From Nitrospira_D sp035465795 (lineage in GTDB: Bacteria; Nitrospirota; Nitrospiria; Nitrospirales; Nitrospiraceae), in contig NZ_JBMWAN010000006.1 of assembly GCF_049546785.1 (NCBI RefSeq), forward strand, positions 65,467-129,466: a DNA stretch of 64,000 bases, written 5' to 3'. The position numbers and the translations under genes are program-made. Of this stretch, positions 51,585 through 60,582 are shown in pieces (the stretch's first letter is position 1; the number at the start of each line of letters is the position of its first letter). The notes under the pieces were generated by a model that saw only the letters and a program-made list of their open reading frames with translations, made no database searches and was not told the origin of the DNA.

Positions 51585-54500
51585 ATGCTTCGCGTCGTCA
51601 CCGGTCCCTTTCATCCCCATCTCGAATCCGCCCTCGTTGAACAGATCCGGCTCGGCAAGAGTTCCGATCCATTCGCCCCGCTGGCAGTCCTCGTGCCGTC
51701 AACGCAGCTGCTCGACCGGCTGCGACGATTGCTGACGGTCGAGCACCGGCTGTCCCTTCTCAACATCCATTTTCTGACATTTCACCAGCTCGCGTTGCGT
51801 CTGGCAGACGAAGCTCGTGCCGGGACGCAGATCGCGCCGCTCCGCGTGGTCGACGATCTGTTCTTCGAGCAACTGGTTCGCCACATCGTCCACAGCCGGC
51901 TGTCCAGCCTGGCTCCGCTCCGGCACATCGGACATTCGTCCGGCACATGGGGCGCGCTCTGGTCGACCGTGCGCGACTTAAAAGATGCCGGGGTACAGCC
52001 TGCCGAGGCGTTGCGCGGGCTCAATGAGGGGTACTTCGAGAAGGAGGATCAGGAGTGGCTCCAGGCGCTGTTCTCGCTGCATGCGGCAATACGGGAAGTC
52101 GGCAAGACCCTTGCGGTCGGAACGCCGGACGACCTGGCCGAATCGCTCATTCCTCTGGTCGAGACGTCACCGTTTCTCAGGTCGTTGCGCCACGTGCTCT
52201 ACTATGGGTTCTACGACCTGACGCAGGTGCAGCTGTCGCTGTTCGAGGCCGTCAGCGCTACGGTTTCCACCACGTTGTTCTTCCCGCTTGAGGAGGGGAG
52301 CCAGTCGGGATTTGCCCGGCGGTTCTTCGATCGCTATATCCGGGCGCGCGTGGCGACGCCGGACGTCATCACCAGGCTGCCCGCGGCTCCGGTCGAAACA
52401 GGACCCAACCCCGTCACGCTCTCCGTTCAGAGCGTCATCGGCGTGGAGGAGGAGTTGGCCTCAGTGTGCCGCACGATTCTGGATCTCGTCGAGACCAACG
52501 GTTATCGATTCGATGAAATCGGCGTCGTTGCCCGCACCCTGGATCCCTACCGCGCGCATCTGCAGACGGTGTTCGGGCGCCATCGAGTCCCGTTGACCAC
52601 CAACGCCGGCCGCCCGTTGATCCAGGAACCGCTCTGCAAGGCGCTGCTCCAATTGGCGGACTTGCCGATGACCGACTTCTACCGCACGACCGTACTCGAT
52701 GTGGTGACCTCTCCGCTTTATGCCACGGCGCTGATCGATGAGGCCTCCGCACATTATCGCCCGGAACAATGGAAACTGATTGCGCAGGCGCTGCAGATCA
52801 CGCGGGGCGTCGAGGAGTGGCGCAGGGTGGAGGAGGCCGCCCGCTCGACCATGGAATTGGAGAGCGGTGAAGAGGGCGACGGCGTGGTCGATGCGTTGGG
52901 CATCGCGCCGGAGGTGATCGCGCTCTTCTGGGAGGTCCTGTCTCAGCTTCTGGCGGAGTGCCGGGCGCTTCCGGAACGGGGGACGGTCGGACAATTGGTC
53001 GAAGCCTTTCAGAAATTGGTGGAGCAACGTCTCCGTCATCCCGATGCGGGTGCGGGTTCTGAGCCAGACGAGGGTGCCGTGCGGCTGACAGCCACCTGGG
53101 ACGCGCTCGATCACATGTGGTCGCGGCTCAGGGAGTTGGACGCGATCGGGGAGGAGCTGGCCTGGCCGGCGTTTGTCGAATTACTGACTCATGCCATCGA
53201 GCGGACGGTGATTCCCCTGGAGACGACGGCGCATCAGGGCGTCATGGTGCTGGATGTGATGGCGGCGCGCGGAGTGCCCTTCAACGCGCTCTTCATCCTG
53301 GGTCTCAATGAAAAGGTCTTTCCGCGCTATATCCGGGAGGACGCGTTTCTGCGAGACCGGCACCGCCGCGTGCTCGATGCGACGCTCGGGTTCAAGATCG
53401 ATGAGAAGCTGGGGGGCTATGACGAAGAGGCGCTGCTGTTTGCCCTGCTTTGCCGGGCGGCGAACCGGCGTTTGTATTTGTCGTATCAGCGCGCCGACGA
53501 TGCGGGCCGGATGCAGGCTCCCTCGCCCTATCTGGCCGAGGCAAGCCGCTTGTGCGGAGGGGACGCACGGCCGGTGGAGGTCATCCCCCGCCGGCTGACC
53601 GACCGGGTCGCACAACGGCCGTCGATACGGGACTTCCTCGCTCCCTCGGATCTCGCACAGTGGATGGCAATCGGGGGACAGGACCCTGAGAACCTGCTCC
53701 GCGCGGTGGGGTCCGATGCGGAGGCGTTTCGTCATGCGCTCAGGGCGCAGGCCCGGATCGAAGATGAGACGCCCGGCCTCAATGATTTCGACGGGATCAC
53801 CGGCCCGCTGGAGGCCCATTGGTCGCGTGTTGTGCGGCGAGGCCTGGCTCCGACTCCGCTGGAACGGTATGCCCGCTGCCCCTTTCAGTATTTTGCGTCC
53901 GATGTGCTGCGGTTGGAGCCGATTCGCCTGGCCATCTCACAGGAACCGGATGCCGCCTTGCTGGGCACGCTCTGTCATGCCGCGCTGCGCCGCTGCTACG
54001 AACAACTGCTGCCCGCCGGATGGCCGGCGGAGCCGGTTACGGACGACACCGTCGAATGGTGCATCCATTCAGCCGTCGAAGAAGCGGCGAAGGAATGCGA
54101 GGCGCGGCATCGGACCGGCCACTATCTGCTGTGGGAGCTGGCCAAGGAGCAGATCGCCGCGCTCCTCACCGACTCGGTGGATGCAGACCAGGGGGCGCAG
54201 GCACAGGAGCCCTATAGCCCGATCGCGTTTGAAGTGGACGCGGAAGGTACGCTGGCCGATGTGATGAGCGAGGAGCCGGGCTCATTAAAAATTCATGGCC
54301 GGGTCGACCGGATCGACCGCCACCGGATCACGGGCGCCATCCGGATCATCGATTACAAATTCAAGACCGGTTCGGCCATGAAGCCGGAGGATCGGAATCT
54401 CCTTCAGTCTGCCGCGCGCGGCTATCGGTTGCAACCGCCGCTCTATGCCCGCCTGCGCATTCCGGATCAACCTCAGCCCGGCCAGGTCCAGTTTGTGTTC

Positions 54501-54794
54501 CTGGCGCCGCATTGGAGCACGCCCATCGCGCGCTCCACTTTCGAGACAGGCGCCTGGTCGTCGGAGGTCGGCACATTGTTGCACCGGACGATCAGTCTCC
54601 TGGTGAAGGGGATCCACGAGGGGCGCTACTTCATTCAACCGGACAGCTATTGTGAGACCTGCGAGTTCCGCGTCGTCTGCCGGCAAGACCATCGGACGAC
54701 CTGGTGGCGGTCCTATCGCTCCGACGATTCAAAAGCGCTCAAAGCCCTGCGGACCCAGCGCATCAAGGAGGAGTCACGTGGAACTGATTCCTGA
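51585..54794 (+). CDS. addB: AddB-like recombination nuclease subunit
   Basis: A 1069-residue protein with an inactive UvrD-like N-terminal region (MLRVVTGPFHPHLESALVEQ, no Walker A) and a helicase-like middle (RGVPFNALFILGLNEKVFPR, about residues 564-583). The C-terminal PD-(D/E)XK nuclease is at about 755-1040: RCPFQYFASDVLRLE, IHGRVDRIDR and IRIIDYKFKTG carry the catalytic D and DYK. Cysteines in RCPF and in YCETCEFRVVC near the end are placed as the iron-sulfur ligands of AddB. With AddA it resects double-strand breaks for RecA. Its last codons overlap the addA start. Confidence 0.88.
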   Translation: MLRVVTGPFHPHLESALVEQIRLGKSSDPFAPLAVLVPSTQLLDRLRRLLTVEHRLSLLNIHFLTFHQLALRLADEARAGTQIAPLRVVDDLFFEQLVRHIVHSRLSSLAPLRHIGHSSGTWGALWSTVRDLKDAGVQPAEALRGLNEGYFEKEDQEWLQALFSLHAAIREVGKTLAVGTPDDLAESLIPLVETSPFLRSLRHVLYYGFYDLTQVQLSLFEAVSATVSTTLFFPLEEGSQSGFARRFFDRYIRARVATPDVITRLPAAPVETGPNPVTLSVQSVIGVEEELASVCRTILDLVETNGYRFDEIGVVARTLDPYRAHLQTVFGRHRVPLTTNAGRPLIQEPLCKALLQLADLPMTDFYRTTVLDVVTSPLYATALIDEASAHYRPEQWKLIAQALQITRGVEEWRRVEEAARSTMELESGEEGDGVVDALGIAPEVIALFWEVLSQLLAECRALPERGTVGQLVEAFQKLVEQRLRHPDAGAGSEPDEGAVRLTATWDALDHMWSRLRELDAIGEELAWPAFVELLTHAIERTVIPLETTAHQGVMVLDVMAARGVPFNALFILGLNEKVFPRYIREDAFLRDRHRRVLDATLGFKIDEKLGGYDEEALLFALLCRAANRRLYLSYQRADDAGRMQAPSPYLAEASRLCGGDARPVEVIPRRLTDRVAQRPSIRDFLAPSDLAQWMAIGGQDPENLLRAVGSDAEAFRHALRAQARIEDETPGLNDFDGITGPLEAHWSRVVRRGLAPTPLERYARCPFQYFASDVLRLEPIRLAISQEPDAALLGTLCHAALRRCYEQLLPAGWPAEPVTDDTVEWCIHSAVEEAAKECEARHRTGHYLLWELAKEQIAALLTDSVDADQGAQAQEPYSPIAFEVDAEGTLADVMSEEPGSLKIHGRVDRIDRHRITGAIRIIDYKFKTGSAMKPEDRNLLQSAARGYRLQPPLYARLRIPDQPQPGQVQFVFLAPHWSTPIARSTFETGAWSSEVGTLLHRTISLLVKGIHEGRYFIQPDSYCETCEFRVVCRQDHRTTWWRSYRSDDSKALKALRTQRIKEESRGTDS

Positions 54795-57700
54795 CAAGCC
54801 GGCCCGCGAATCGGCGGAAACGACGTTCGACCGGAACGTGGTGGTCGTGGCGGGGGCCGGAACCGGCAAGACGACGCTGCTCGTGAACCGCCTGGTGCAC
54901 GCCCTGATCAAGGAACCCCGGCCGGTCTCCATCACCCAGATCGTCGCGTTGACCTTTACGAACAAGGCGGCGACGGAGATGAAGGTCCGTTTACGGGAAC
55001 GCCTCCTGGTGTTGGCGCATCCCGAGGCTCCGCCTGCTTCCGACGGCGGGGCGGTGTCGATGGAGGACTTGCGGCAACGCTACGGCCTTTCGACCGACGA
55101 GATCGCGGCCAGGGCCGCTTCCGCTCTGCGCGACCTTGAAAAGGCCCAGATCGGCACCCTGCACAGCTTCGCGGCTCACCTTCTGCGGCTGCATCCGCTG
55201 GAAAGCGGCGTCGATCCGGTCTTTCAGGAGGACGACGGCCTGCGATTCGAGGAGCATTTCAGCGCTGCCTGGGATGTCTGGATCGATCGCGAGTTGAGCC
55301 GCCAGGGTGCCCATCATGAGCTCTGGCGGGTGGTGCTGGGCGCCACGACGATTGACAGTCTGCGAGACCTGACGAAGGCGCTCTGTAGCGAGCTGGTCGA
55401 GTTGGGATCCCTCCGGCAACAGATCGATGCCCCAGAGATGAGTCCATGGGTGACGCAGTGGGTACGGCAGTGTCACGAACGGGCGCAAGCGTTGCTCGAC
55501 GACCATGACCGGCCCAAGCGGCGGAAGATCGAGCAGATGCTGGCCGCCGCCGCGACCCTGATGCAGCTTGTGGCGAACGAAGGCCCTGCGGGTATTCAGA
55601 CGCTGCCTCAGGAGGAGCGCGAATGCCTGGCGAAGGATCCGGGGAATATCGTGGCAGGCTGGGAGAAACCGGCATTCTCAGAGGCCGTCACGCTCATTAA
55701 GACGGCGAACCAGTTACTCCTCGTCAATCATCCATTCTTCAAAGATCTGTTGAAGTTGCTGGAGCCCCTCATCCTTCAGATTCGCGCGTCCTTTGCACAA
55801 AAGGGGTGGGTGTCCTTCGACGGGCTTCTTGCGAAGGCACGCGCCCTGCTGCGTGACCATCCGGCAGTGCGGGAGCGCATCAAGCGCGACTATCGGGCGG
55901 TGCTGGTCGATGAGTTCCAGGACACCGACCCCATCCAGTACGAAATCATCCTGGCCGTCTCCGAGCGGCAGGGTAACCATGCCCGCGATTGGCATGAGAT
56001 GGCCCTCGAACCGGGCAAGTTGTTCATCGTCGGCGATCCCAAACAATCGATCTACGCGTTTCGCCGGGCCGATATCGAAGCGTTCGACCGCGTGGTGCAA
56101 AAGATCGAAACCGACGGCGGGATGGTCCGGACCCTCACCACCAATTTCCGCAGCGATGCCGCCGTGCTCGGGCCGGTGAACGATGTGTTCGACCGCCTGT
56201 TTGAACGGCGGCCGCTGATCCAGCCGGCCAACGTCCGGCTCGAAGTCCGGCCTCAGCGGCGTCCCTCTCCGTTGGATGCCGGCGTGCGGCTCCATGTCAC
56301 GGTGCCGGGTGAAGGGGAGGAAGCAGTCGATGCAGCCAAAGCCACCAGAGACGAAAGCGAAGGGCTTGCCCGCTGGATCAAAGACGAGCTGTCGACCCGT
56401 CCGAATCTCAAGGCCGGACAAATCGCCTTGCTCTTCCGCAAGCTCACCCAGGCCGACACCTATCTCGACGCCCTGCGGCGGTACGATATTCCCTATGTCA
56501 TCGAAGGAGAGAAACACTTCTATCGGCGGCAGGAAGTCATCGATCTGGTCAACGTGCTGCGCGTGCTGGACCACCCGCATGACAGCGTGGCGCTCGCCGG
56601 CCTGTTGCGTTCGCCGCTTGGCGGCCTGCCCGACCGAACCATCTACGATCTGCGGCAGGCCGACTGTTTCAACTATCTGCACGAAGGCCAGGTCGCGGCC
56701 TGGAATCATTCCTCTGCCGCCGCGGTTCAAGGACTCTATCGACAGTTGGCCCGGCTGCATCGAGCGGTGGGGGCTCTCCCGCTGGGCGAGGCGATCCAAC
56801 TTATTTTCGACCGGCTCCCGCTGCTCGAAATTGCCGGCGCCTCCCTCCATGGCGAGCAGGCGGTGGCGAATCTGCTGAAGATCAAACAGACCGCCGCCGG
56901 TCTGTCCGACCGGCCCCATCTGACCTTGAGCGGATTCGTGGATCTGATGGTGAGCCGGCTCGACGAACAGCCGGACGAGGCCGAGAGTCCGTTGTCGGAG
57001 GAGTCCTCCGACGCCGTCCAGATCCTGACGATTCACAAGGCCAAGGGGCTGGAATTCCCCGTCGTCATTTTGCCGGGCCTTCATCAAGGCAGCGGGCGGG
57101 AACGATCGGCGCCGACGGTCACCTACGATTGGTCGAGCGGCACCTACGGCCTGTCGCTCGGCGAGCATCAGACGTTCGGCTCCGTGCTGGTTCAAGAGAA
57201 GCTGAAGATGCGGGAAGAGGCGGAACGGCGCCGCGTCCTCTATGTCGGCATGACCAGAGCGAAAGAAGTTCTGCTCCTGTCCGGAGGCGTCACGGCCCGG
57301 TCGGTCGGGGAAACGGTCTTGGGACTGCTGCAGAATATCGGAGAGGGGGAGGTGGGGACACGATCCACGGACACCTTGAAGATCGGCGACAGTCTGATCC
57401 CGCACCGGGTCATTGAGGCGCCGGATCACAAATGGCCGCGGCGGTCGCTGGCGAGCGGTTCCGGGACGTCTCCGGTCGATCCTGCGGCGGTCGCGGCACG
57501 CTGGGACGAGCGCCGGCTTCGTTGGAGCCAGGCTCGTGCCACGGCGACCCATCTGACGCCGACGACCATGGGAGAGAACCGCGTCCCGCTCGCGCCTCGC
57601 TCATCCAATGGCAGTCAGAGCCGCGAGGCGGGGCGTCTCATCGGGATCGTCATCCACCGCATTCTCGAACAGTGGGACTTCGCGGCAGACCCGGCCGGAT

Positions 57701-58113
57701 TGTCCGATCGCCTTGCGCCGGCCATACAGTGCCTTGTGACATCGGAGGATGAGGAGGTCATCGCAACAGTCCGCGAGTCTGTCCGGGAACTCCTCGCCAC
57801 GTTCGGCCGGTCCGATCTCTATGCGACGCTGCGCAAGGCCACGATCCTGGGCCGGGAGGTGCCGTTTGTCATGCCCTGGGGAGACGGGCAGGTGTTGGAG
57901 GGAGTCATCGACATCATCTATCGTCTTGACGGCCGTCTCTGGATTGCAGACTATAAAACCGATGCGGTGAGCGCCGAGGACGCGCCCGGGCGGGCCGAAC
58001 GGTACCGCACCCAGGCCACCATGTATAAGACCGCCACGGCACAGAGTCTGGGCGTTCCCTCTGTCTCGTGCCGGCTGCTGTTCCTTCGCGCGGGAATCGG
58101 CGTTGACATATAA
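54778..58113 (+). CDS. addA: AddA-like UvrD helicase/nuclease subunit
   Basis: A 1111-residue SF1 helicase starting at the GTG at 54778, 5-6 nt after AAGGAGGAG; the start overlaps addB by 17 nt. Motif I is VAGAGTGKTTLLV, Ia ALTFTNKAATEMK, II AVLVDEFQDTDPIQYE, III FIVGDPKQSIYAFRRAD, IV LTTNFRSDAAV, V ILTIHKAKGLEFPVV and VI LYVGMTRAKEVLLL. The C-terminal nuclease has HRILEQWDF, ILGREVPF, GVIDIIYR and WIADYKTDA with the catalytic D and DYK. Both AddA and AddB nucleases look intact, so each strand can be cut. Confidence 0.92.
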   Translation: MELIPDKPARESAETTFDRNVVVVAGAGTGKTTLLVNRLVHALIKEPRPVSITQIVALTFTNKAATEMKVRLRERLLVLAHPEAPPASDGGAVSMEDLRQRYGLSTDEIAARAASALRDLEKAQIGTLHSFAAHLLRLHPLESGVDPVFQEDDGLRFEEHFSAAWDVWIDRELSRQGAHHELWRVVLGATTIDSLRDLTKALCSELVELGSLRQQIDAPEMSPWVTQWVRQCHERAQALLDDHDRPKRRKIEQMLAAAATLMQLVANEGPAGIQTLPQEERECLAKDPGNIVAGWEKPAFSEAVTLIKTANQLLLVNHPFFKDLLKLLEPLILQIRASFAQKGWVSFDGLLAKARALLRDHPAVRERIKRDYRAVLVDEFQDTDPIQYEIILAVSERQGNHARDWHEMALEPGKLFIVGDPKQSIYAFRRADIEAFDRVVQKIETDGGMVRTLTTNFRSDAAVLGPVNDVFDRLFERRPLIQPANVRLEVRPQRRPSPLDAGVRLHVTVPGEGEEAVDAAKATRDESEGLARWIKDELSTRPNLKAGQIALLFRKLTQADTYLDALRRYDIPYVIEGEKHFYRRQEVIDLVNVLRVLDHPHDSVALAGLLRSPLGGLPDRTIYDLRQADCFNYLHEGQVAAWNHSSAAAVQGLYRQLARLHRAVGALPLGEAIQLIFDRLPLLEIAGASLHGEQAVANLLKIKQTAAGLSDRPHLTLSGFVDLMVSRLDEQPDEAESPLSEESSDAVQILTIHKAKGLEFPVVILPGLHQGSGRERSAPTVTYDWSSGTYGLSLGEHQTFGSVLVQEKLKMREEAERRRVLYVGMTRAKEVLLLSGGVTARSVGETVLGLLQNIGEGEVGTRSTDTLKIGDSLIPHRVIEAPDHKWPRRSLASGSGTSPVDPAAVAARWDERRLRWSQARATATHLTPTTMGENRVPLAPRSSNGSQSREAGRLIGIVIHRILEQWDFAADPAGLSDRLAPAIQCLVTSEDEEVIATVRESVRELLATFGRSDLYATLRKATILGREVPFVMPWGDGQVLEGVIDIIYRLDGRLWIADYKTDAVSAEDAPGRAERYRTQATMYKTATAQSLGVPSVSCRLLFLRAGIGVDI

Positions 58114-58139
58114 CGGGCTCAATCCGATCGCTATTCAAC

Positions 58140-58520
58140 GTGTCGACACGTCATCATCATCCCTCCGGTGAAGCCTTTGCCCGCCTGGTGCGGCAGGCCA
58201 TCGCCGACCTGCCGCCGGAATATGCCAGACTGATCGACACCATCGCCGTGGTGGTGGAAGAAGAGCCGCCGCGACAAGTCCTCGAAGAAATGGAGATCGA
58301 TCCGGAAGAGGAATTGCTCGGCCTCTATCAGGGCCTGCCGCTGGGCGACGATTCGTTTTTCGGATCCGGCGGAGAGCACCCGGCGCAGATCGCGCTCTAC
58401 CGCGGACCGATTCTCCGGCTGTGCGACACAGAAGAAGAGATCGTGCAGGAGGTGTGCGATACGCTCGTCCATGAACTGGGACACCACGTGGGGCTGGACG
58501 ACGACGAGATGCCTTATTGA
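58140..58520 (+). CDS. Zincin-like metallopeptidase family protein
   Basis: A 126-residue protein read from a GTG at 58140. The zinc site HExxH is in DTLVHELGHHVGLDDDE (about residues 107-123), with a downstream aspartate as in the small PF06262 zincin family. The N-terminal region FARLVRQAIADLPPEYARLI matches that family's opening. The natural substrate of these small zincins is unknown. It follows addA by 26 nt; its last 7 nt overlap the 3' end of convergent lgt. Confidence 0.85.
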   Translation: MSTRHHHPSGEAFARLVRQAIADLPPEYARLIDTIAVVVEEEPPRQVLEEMEIDPEEELLGLYQGLPLGDDSFFGSGGEHPAQIALYRGPILRLCDTEEEIVQEVCDTLVHELGHHVGLDDDEMPY

Positions 58521-59341
58521 GGAGAGGTGATCGATCGGGCTTGCTCGAGTGAGCGTTTGTGATAGCCCCAGACCAGCATGAAGACGCCCAGCATCACCAT
58601 CGGCGCCGAGAGGATCTGGCCCATGGAAAACGGGCCGAGCACAAAGCCCAAATGGAGATCCGGTTCACGGAAGAGTTCCACAAACATCCGGCAGACGCCG
58701 TAGCCCGCGATAAAGGTCCAGCAGAGCGTCCCCGGAGGCGTGGATCGGCGGCCCACCAGCCACAAGACGGTAAAGAGCAGCACACCCTCGAGTGAGGCTT
58801 CATAGAGCTGAGAGGGATGCCGGCAGGCCGGTCCGCCGGCAGGGAAGACCATGCACCAGTCGACATCCGTCGCCCGGCCGTAGAGTTCCCCGTTGATGAA
58901 GTTACCCATCCGCCCGCATCCCAAGCCGATCGGCGTGACAGAGGCCGCCAGGTCCGCGACGGTGTAGACCGGGATTCCCCGCCGCTTGCTGAACCAGACG
59001 AGCGCGATCATGGTGCCGATGAGCCCGCCGTGAAACGACATGCCGCCTTCCCAGACGGCGAGAATCTTTTCCGGGTGCTGCGAGTAGTAGGGGAAATTGT
59101 AGAACAGTGTGTAGCCGAGGCGTCCGCCCAGAAACACCCCGAAGGCGGCGAACACCACCATGTCATAAATCTGGTCCGGTCCGAGAGGCAGCTGCTTGGC
59201 GGCAACGGTGCGCTTGATGAGGAAATAGGCCGCCGTCAGGCCGATGAGATACATCAACCCGTACCATCGAAACTGGAGTGGGCCGAGTTCGAGAAAGACA
59301 GGATCGATATGGGGGTAGGGAATGGCGGCGAACGAGCCCAT
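58514..59341 (-). CDS. lgt: Prolipoprotein diacylglyceryl transferase
   Basis: Attaches diacylglycerol to the lipobox cysteine, the first step of lipoprotein maturation. The 275-residue protein has about seven membrane helices. Family motifs are FRWYGLMYLIG near the start, WEGGMSFHGGLIG (about residues 97-109), and the signature CGRMGNFINGELYGR with the essential arginines (about 142-156), plus HPSQLYEA. GGAGAAG lies 4 nt before the ATG at 59341, preferred over upstream starts. Convergent with the zincin gene. Confidence 0.95.
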   Translation of the reverse strand: MGSFAAIPYPHIDPVFLELGPLQFRWYGLMYLIGLTAAYFLIKRTVAAKQLPLGPDQIYDMVVFAAFGVFLGGRLGYTLFYNFPYYSQHPEKILAVWEGGMSFHGGLIGTMIALVWFSKRRGIPVYTVADLAASVTPIGLGCGRMGNFINGELYGRATDVDWCMVFPAGGPACRHPSQLYEASLEGVLLFTVLWLVGRRSTPPGTLCWTFIAGYGVCRMFVELFREPDLHLGFVLGPFSMGQILSAPMVMLGVFMLVWGYHKRSLEQARSITSPQ

Positions 59342-59600
59342 TACTTCTCCGATCATGATCGTTCGGCGATCATAGAGAAGACCATCCCCCATTGCAAGGA
59401 ACAGAGTCGCGCTCACACCCCTTCGCGTACGTCAGGAATCGATGGCTGGAGCGACTTTGCCAGGATGACACCATGCAAGTGTGCCATTTCTGAAACGACT
59501 GTGTGGCCGGTTGTAGCGAAAACGTCACCGTTCATGAGGCGGCCTTAATCCCCAGGGGCGATCACTGCATATTTTGAGGTAAATTGGGTCATTTTCGAGC

Positions 59601-59616
59601 TGGCACGGTACCTGCT
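59601..59616 (+). promoter_or_regulatory. Candidate sigma-54 promoter for the YtxH gene
   Basis: TGGCACGGTACCTGCT differs from the -24/-12 consensus TGGCACG-N4-TTGCW at one position (C for T). The GG and GC elements have the correct spacing. The start would be near 59627, about 60 nt before the ATG at 59688. Enhancer sites were not identified. Confidence 0.5.
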
Positions 59617-59687
59617 GATAGGGTCTGGTAGAAGGGCGAGACAGGAAAAACCCTTCAGAATCTTCACCACCAACCAGGAGGCATGCG

Positions 59688-59948
59688 ATGTCGGATCAAG
59701 GAAAGCAGGCAGCGAAAGTGGCCGCGATGATCGCTGGCGGAGCGGTGATTGGAGCCGGGTTGGGGATGCTCTTTGCGCCACAGTCCGGAGCGGAAACGCG
59801 CCGGGATATCGGGCGTGCCGCGAAGAAGGCCCAACTGCAGGCGACTCGTTGGAGCCGGAGCGTGCAATCGGGTGTGCAGGAAGTCATGAATCGCGGCAAA
59901 CAATTGGTGCAGCGCCACGAGACGCAGCCAAGGATCGAAGCCGCCTAA
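59688..59948 (+). CDS. YtxH-domain protein
   Basis: An 86-residue protein. The YtxH hallmark is a glycine-rich hydrophobic helix followed by LFAPQSGAETR: AAMIAGGAVIGAGLGMLFAP at residues 11-30, then SGAETRRDIGRAAKKAQLQA. The rest is a basic amphipathic helix. CCAGGAGG lies upstream of the ATG. Such proteins are often stress-induced; the candidate sigma-54 promoter upstream fits a regulated role. A hairpin terminator follows. Confidence 0.85.
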   Translation: MSDQGKQAAKVAAMIAGGAVIGAGLGMLFAPQSGAETRRDIGRAAKKAQLQATRWSRSVQSGVQEVMNRGKQLVQRHETQPRIEAA

Positions 59949-59995
59949 CGAGGCTTGCCGTCAAAACATATCGTTCTCTTGAGAGCATCCGCTTG

Positions 59996-60022
59996 CGGCC
60001 TGTTGCCACCCGGCACAGGCCG
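59996..60022 (+). terminator. Hairpin terminator after the YtxH gene
   Basis: CGGCCTG-T-TGCC / GGCA-CAGGCCG forms an 11-bp stem with a 1-nt bulge and a 4-nt loop, followed by GTGCGTTTTG. It begins 48 nt after the YtxH stop. The T tract is short, so termination may be partial. Confidence 0.55.
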
Positions 60023-60040
60023 TGTGCGTTTTGAATGCCA

Positions 60041-60152
60041 GTGATGGGTGATGTGTGATCGGTGATGGGCGGTCTCGATTCAATAGGTTCCTCAGCGCTC
60101 ACGGCATTCCTGATTCCTTTCACCTCCCGGCTGATCACCCATCACCCATCAC
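60041..60152 (+). repeat. Inverted GTGAT/ATCAC intergenic repeat
   Basis: Arm 60041-60068 (GTGATGGGTGATGTGTGATC...) and arm 60133-60152 (GATCACCCATCACCCATCAC) are inverted copies of the same unit family seen at 27280 and 38187. They flank about 65 nt. The arms could fold back in RNA or single-stranded DNA. Confidence 0.6.
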
Positions 60153-60221
60153 TTCCCCACCTGCTTGACCCCCTCAGACCTCGATGCTAGAGTCCCCGCC
60201 GTGTTTGCTGTGTAAGATCTC

Positions 60222-60343
60222 AGGCTGGCCAAACAGGTTTCCACCAAGGCCGCAGCGAGCCGACAGGCGAGGCGTACTATTTTCGGTACGTCGCAGCGTG
60301 AAGGCGATGCGAGAACGCAGGTGGGAAGCTGTTTCGCCAGCCT
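60222..60343 (+). repeat. Large imperfect palindrome upstream of tRNA-Leu
   Basis: Arms 60222-60245 (AGGCTGGCCAAACAGGTTTC...) and 60320-60343 (...AAGCTGTTTCGCCAGCCT) are 24-nt inverted repeats with three mismatches. The centre holds a second hairpin CGTAC-TATTTTCG-GTACG (60273-60290). The whole 122-bp unit would form a cruciform ending 4 bp before the tRNA. It resembles a REP-type mobile intergenic element; no second copy is in this window. Confidence 0.65.
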
Positions 60344-60347
60344 AGTA

Positions 60348-60434
60348 GCCGGAGTGGCGGAATAGGCAGACGCAAGGGACTTAAAATCCCTCGGGCCCAA
60401 AAGGCCCGTGCCGGTTCGATCCCGGCCTCCGGCA
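60348..60434 (+). tRNA. tRNA-Leu (UAA)
   Basis: An 87-nt class II tRNA. The acceptor GCCGGAG pairs with CTCCGGC (60427-60433), and the discriminator A and encoded CCA end at 60437. The anticodon stem AGGGA/TCCCT (60375-60379, 60387-60391) holds loop CTTAAAA with anticodon TAA at 60382-60384. A long variable arm CGGGCCCAAAAGGCCCG and T arm CCGGTTCGATCCCGG complete the fold. It reads UUA codons. Its 3' half is duplicated at 63504-63561, marking it as an integration site. Confidence 0.95.
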
Positions 60435-60437
60435 CCA
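60380..60437 (+). repeat. Attachment-site repeat, tRNA copy
   Basis: The 58 nt from the anticodon loop to the CCA end of tRNA-Leu recur at 63504-63561 with a single difference (C to T at 63546). Repeats that begin in the anticodon loop and run to the tRNA 3' end are the usual crossover sites of tyrosine-recombinase islands. Confidence 0.8.
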
Positions 60438-60582
60438 CTTTCAATACGCCAGCCCTGTCAGAAAAAGACTGCCGACCCATTTGTTTTCCTCATGTTTTTC
60501 CATGGAGTACCTAATGGATTAATCTCCCTACTTGTGTGGGATGGGTTTGCCCCTCACGCCTTAGGTATTCTTCACGAACATT

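Noticed and set aside
55714..57552. A 612-residue minus-strand frame inside addA
   Set aside because: Antisense shadow; addA carries every SF1 helicase motif in order on the plus strand.
60149..60480. Open frames antisense to tRNA-Leu (and again at 63474-63908) reading peptides such as EAGIEPARAFWARGIL and GRDRTGTGLLGPRDF
   Set aside because: These are the well-known false proteins obtained by translating the complement of tRNA-Leu; the tRNA and its duplicated 3' half explain them.
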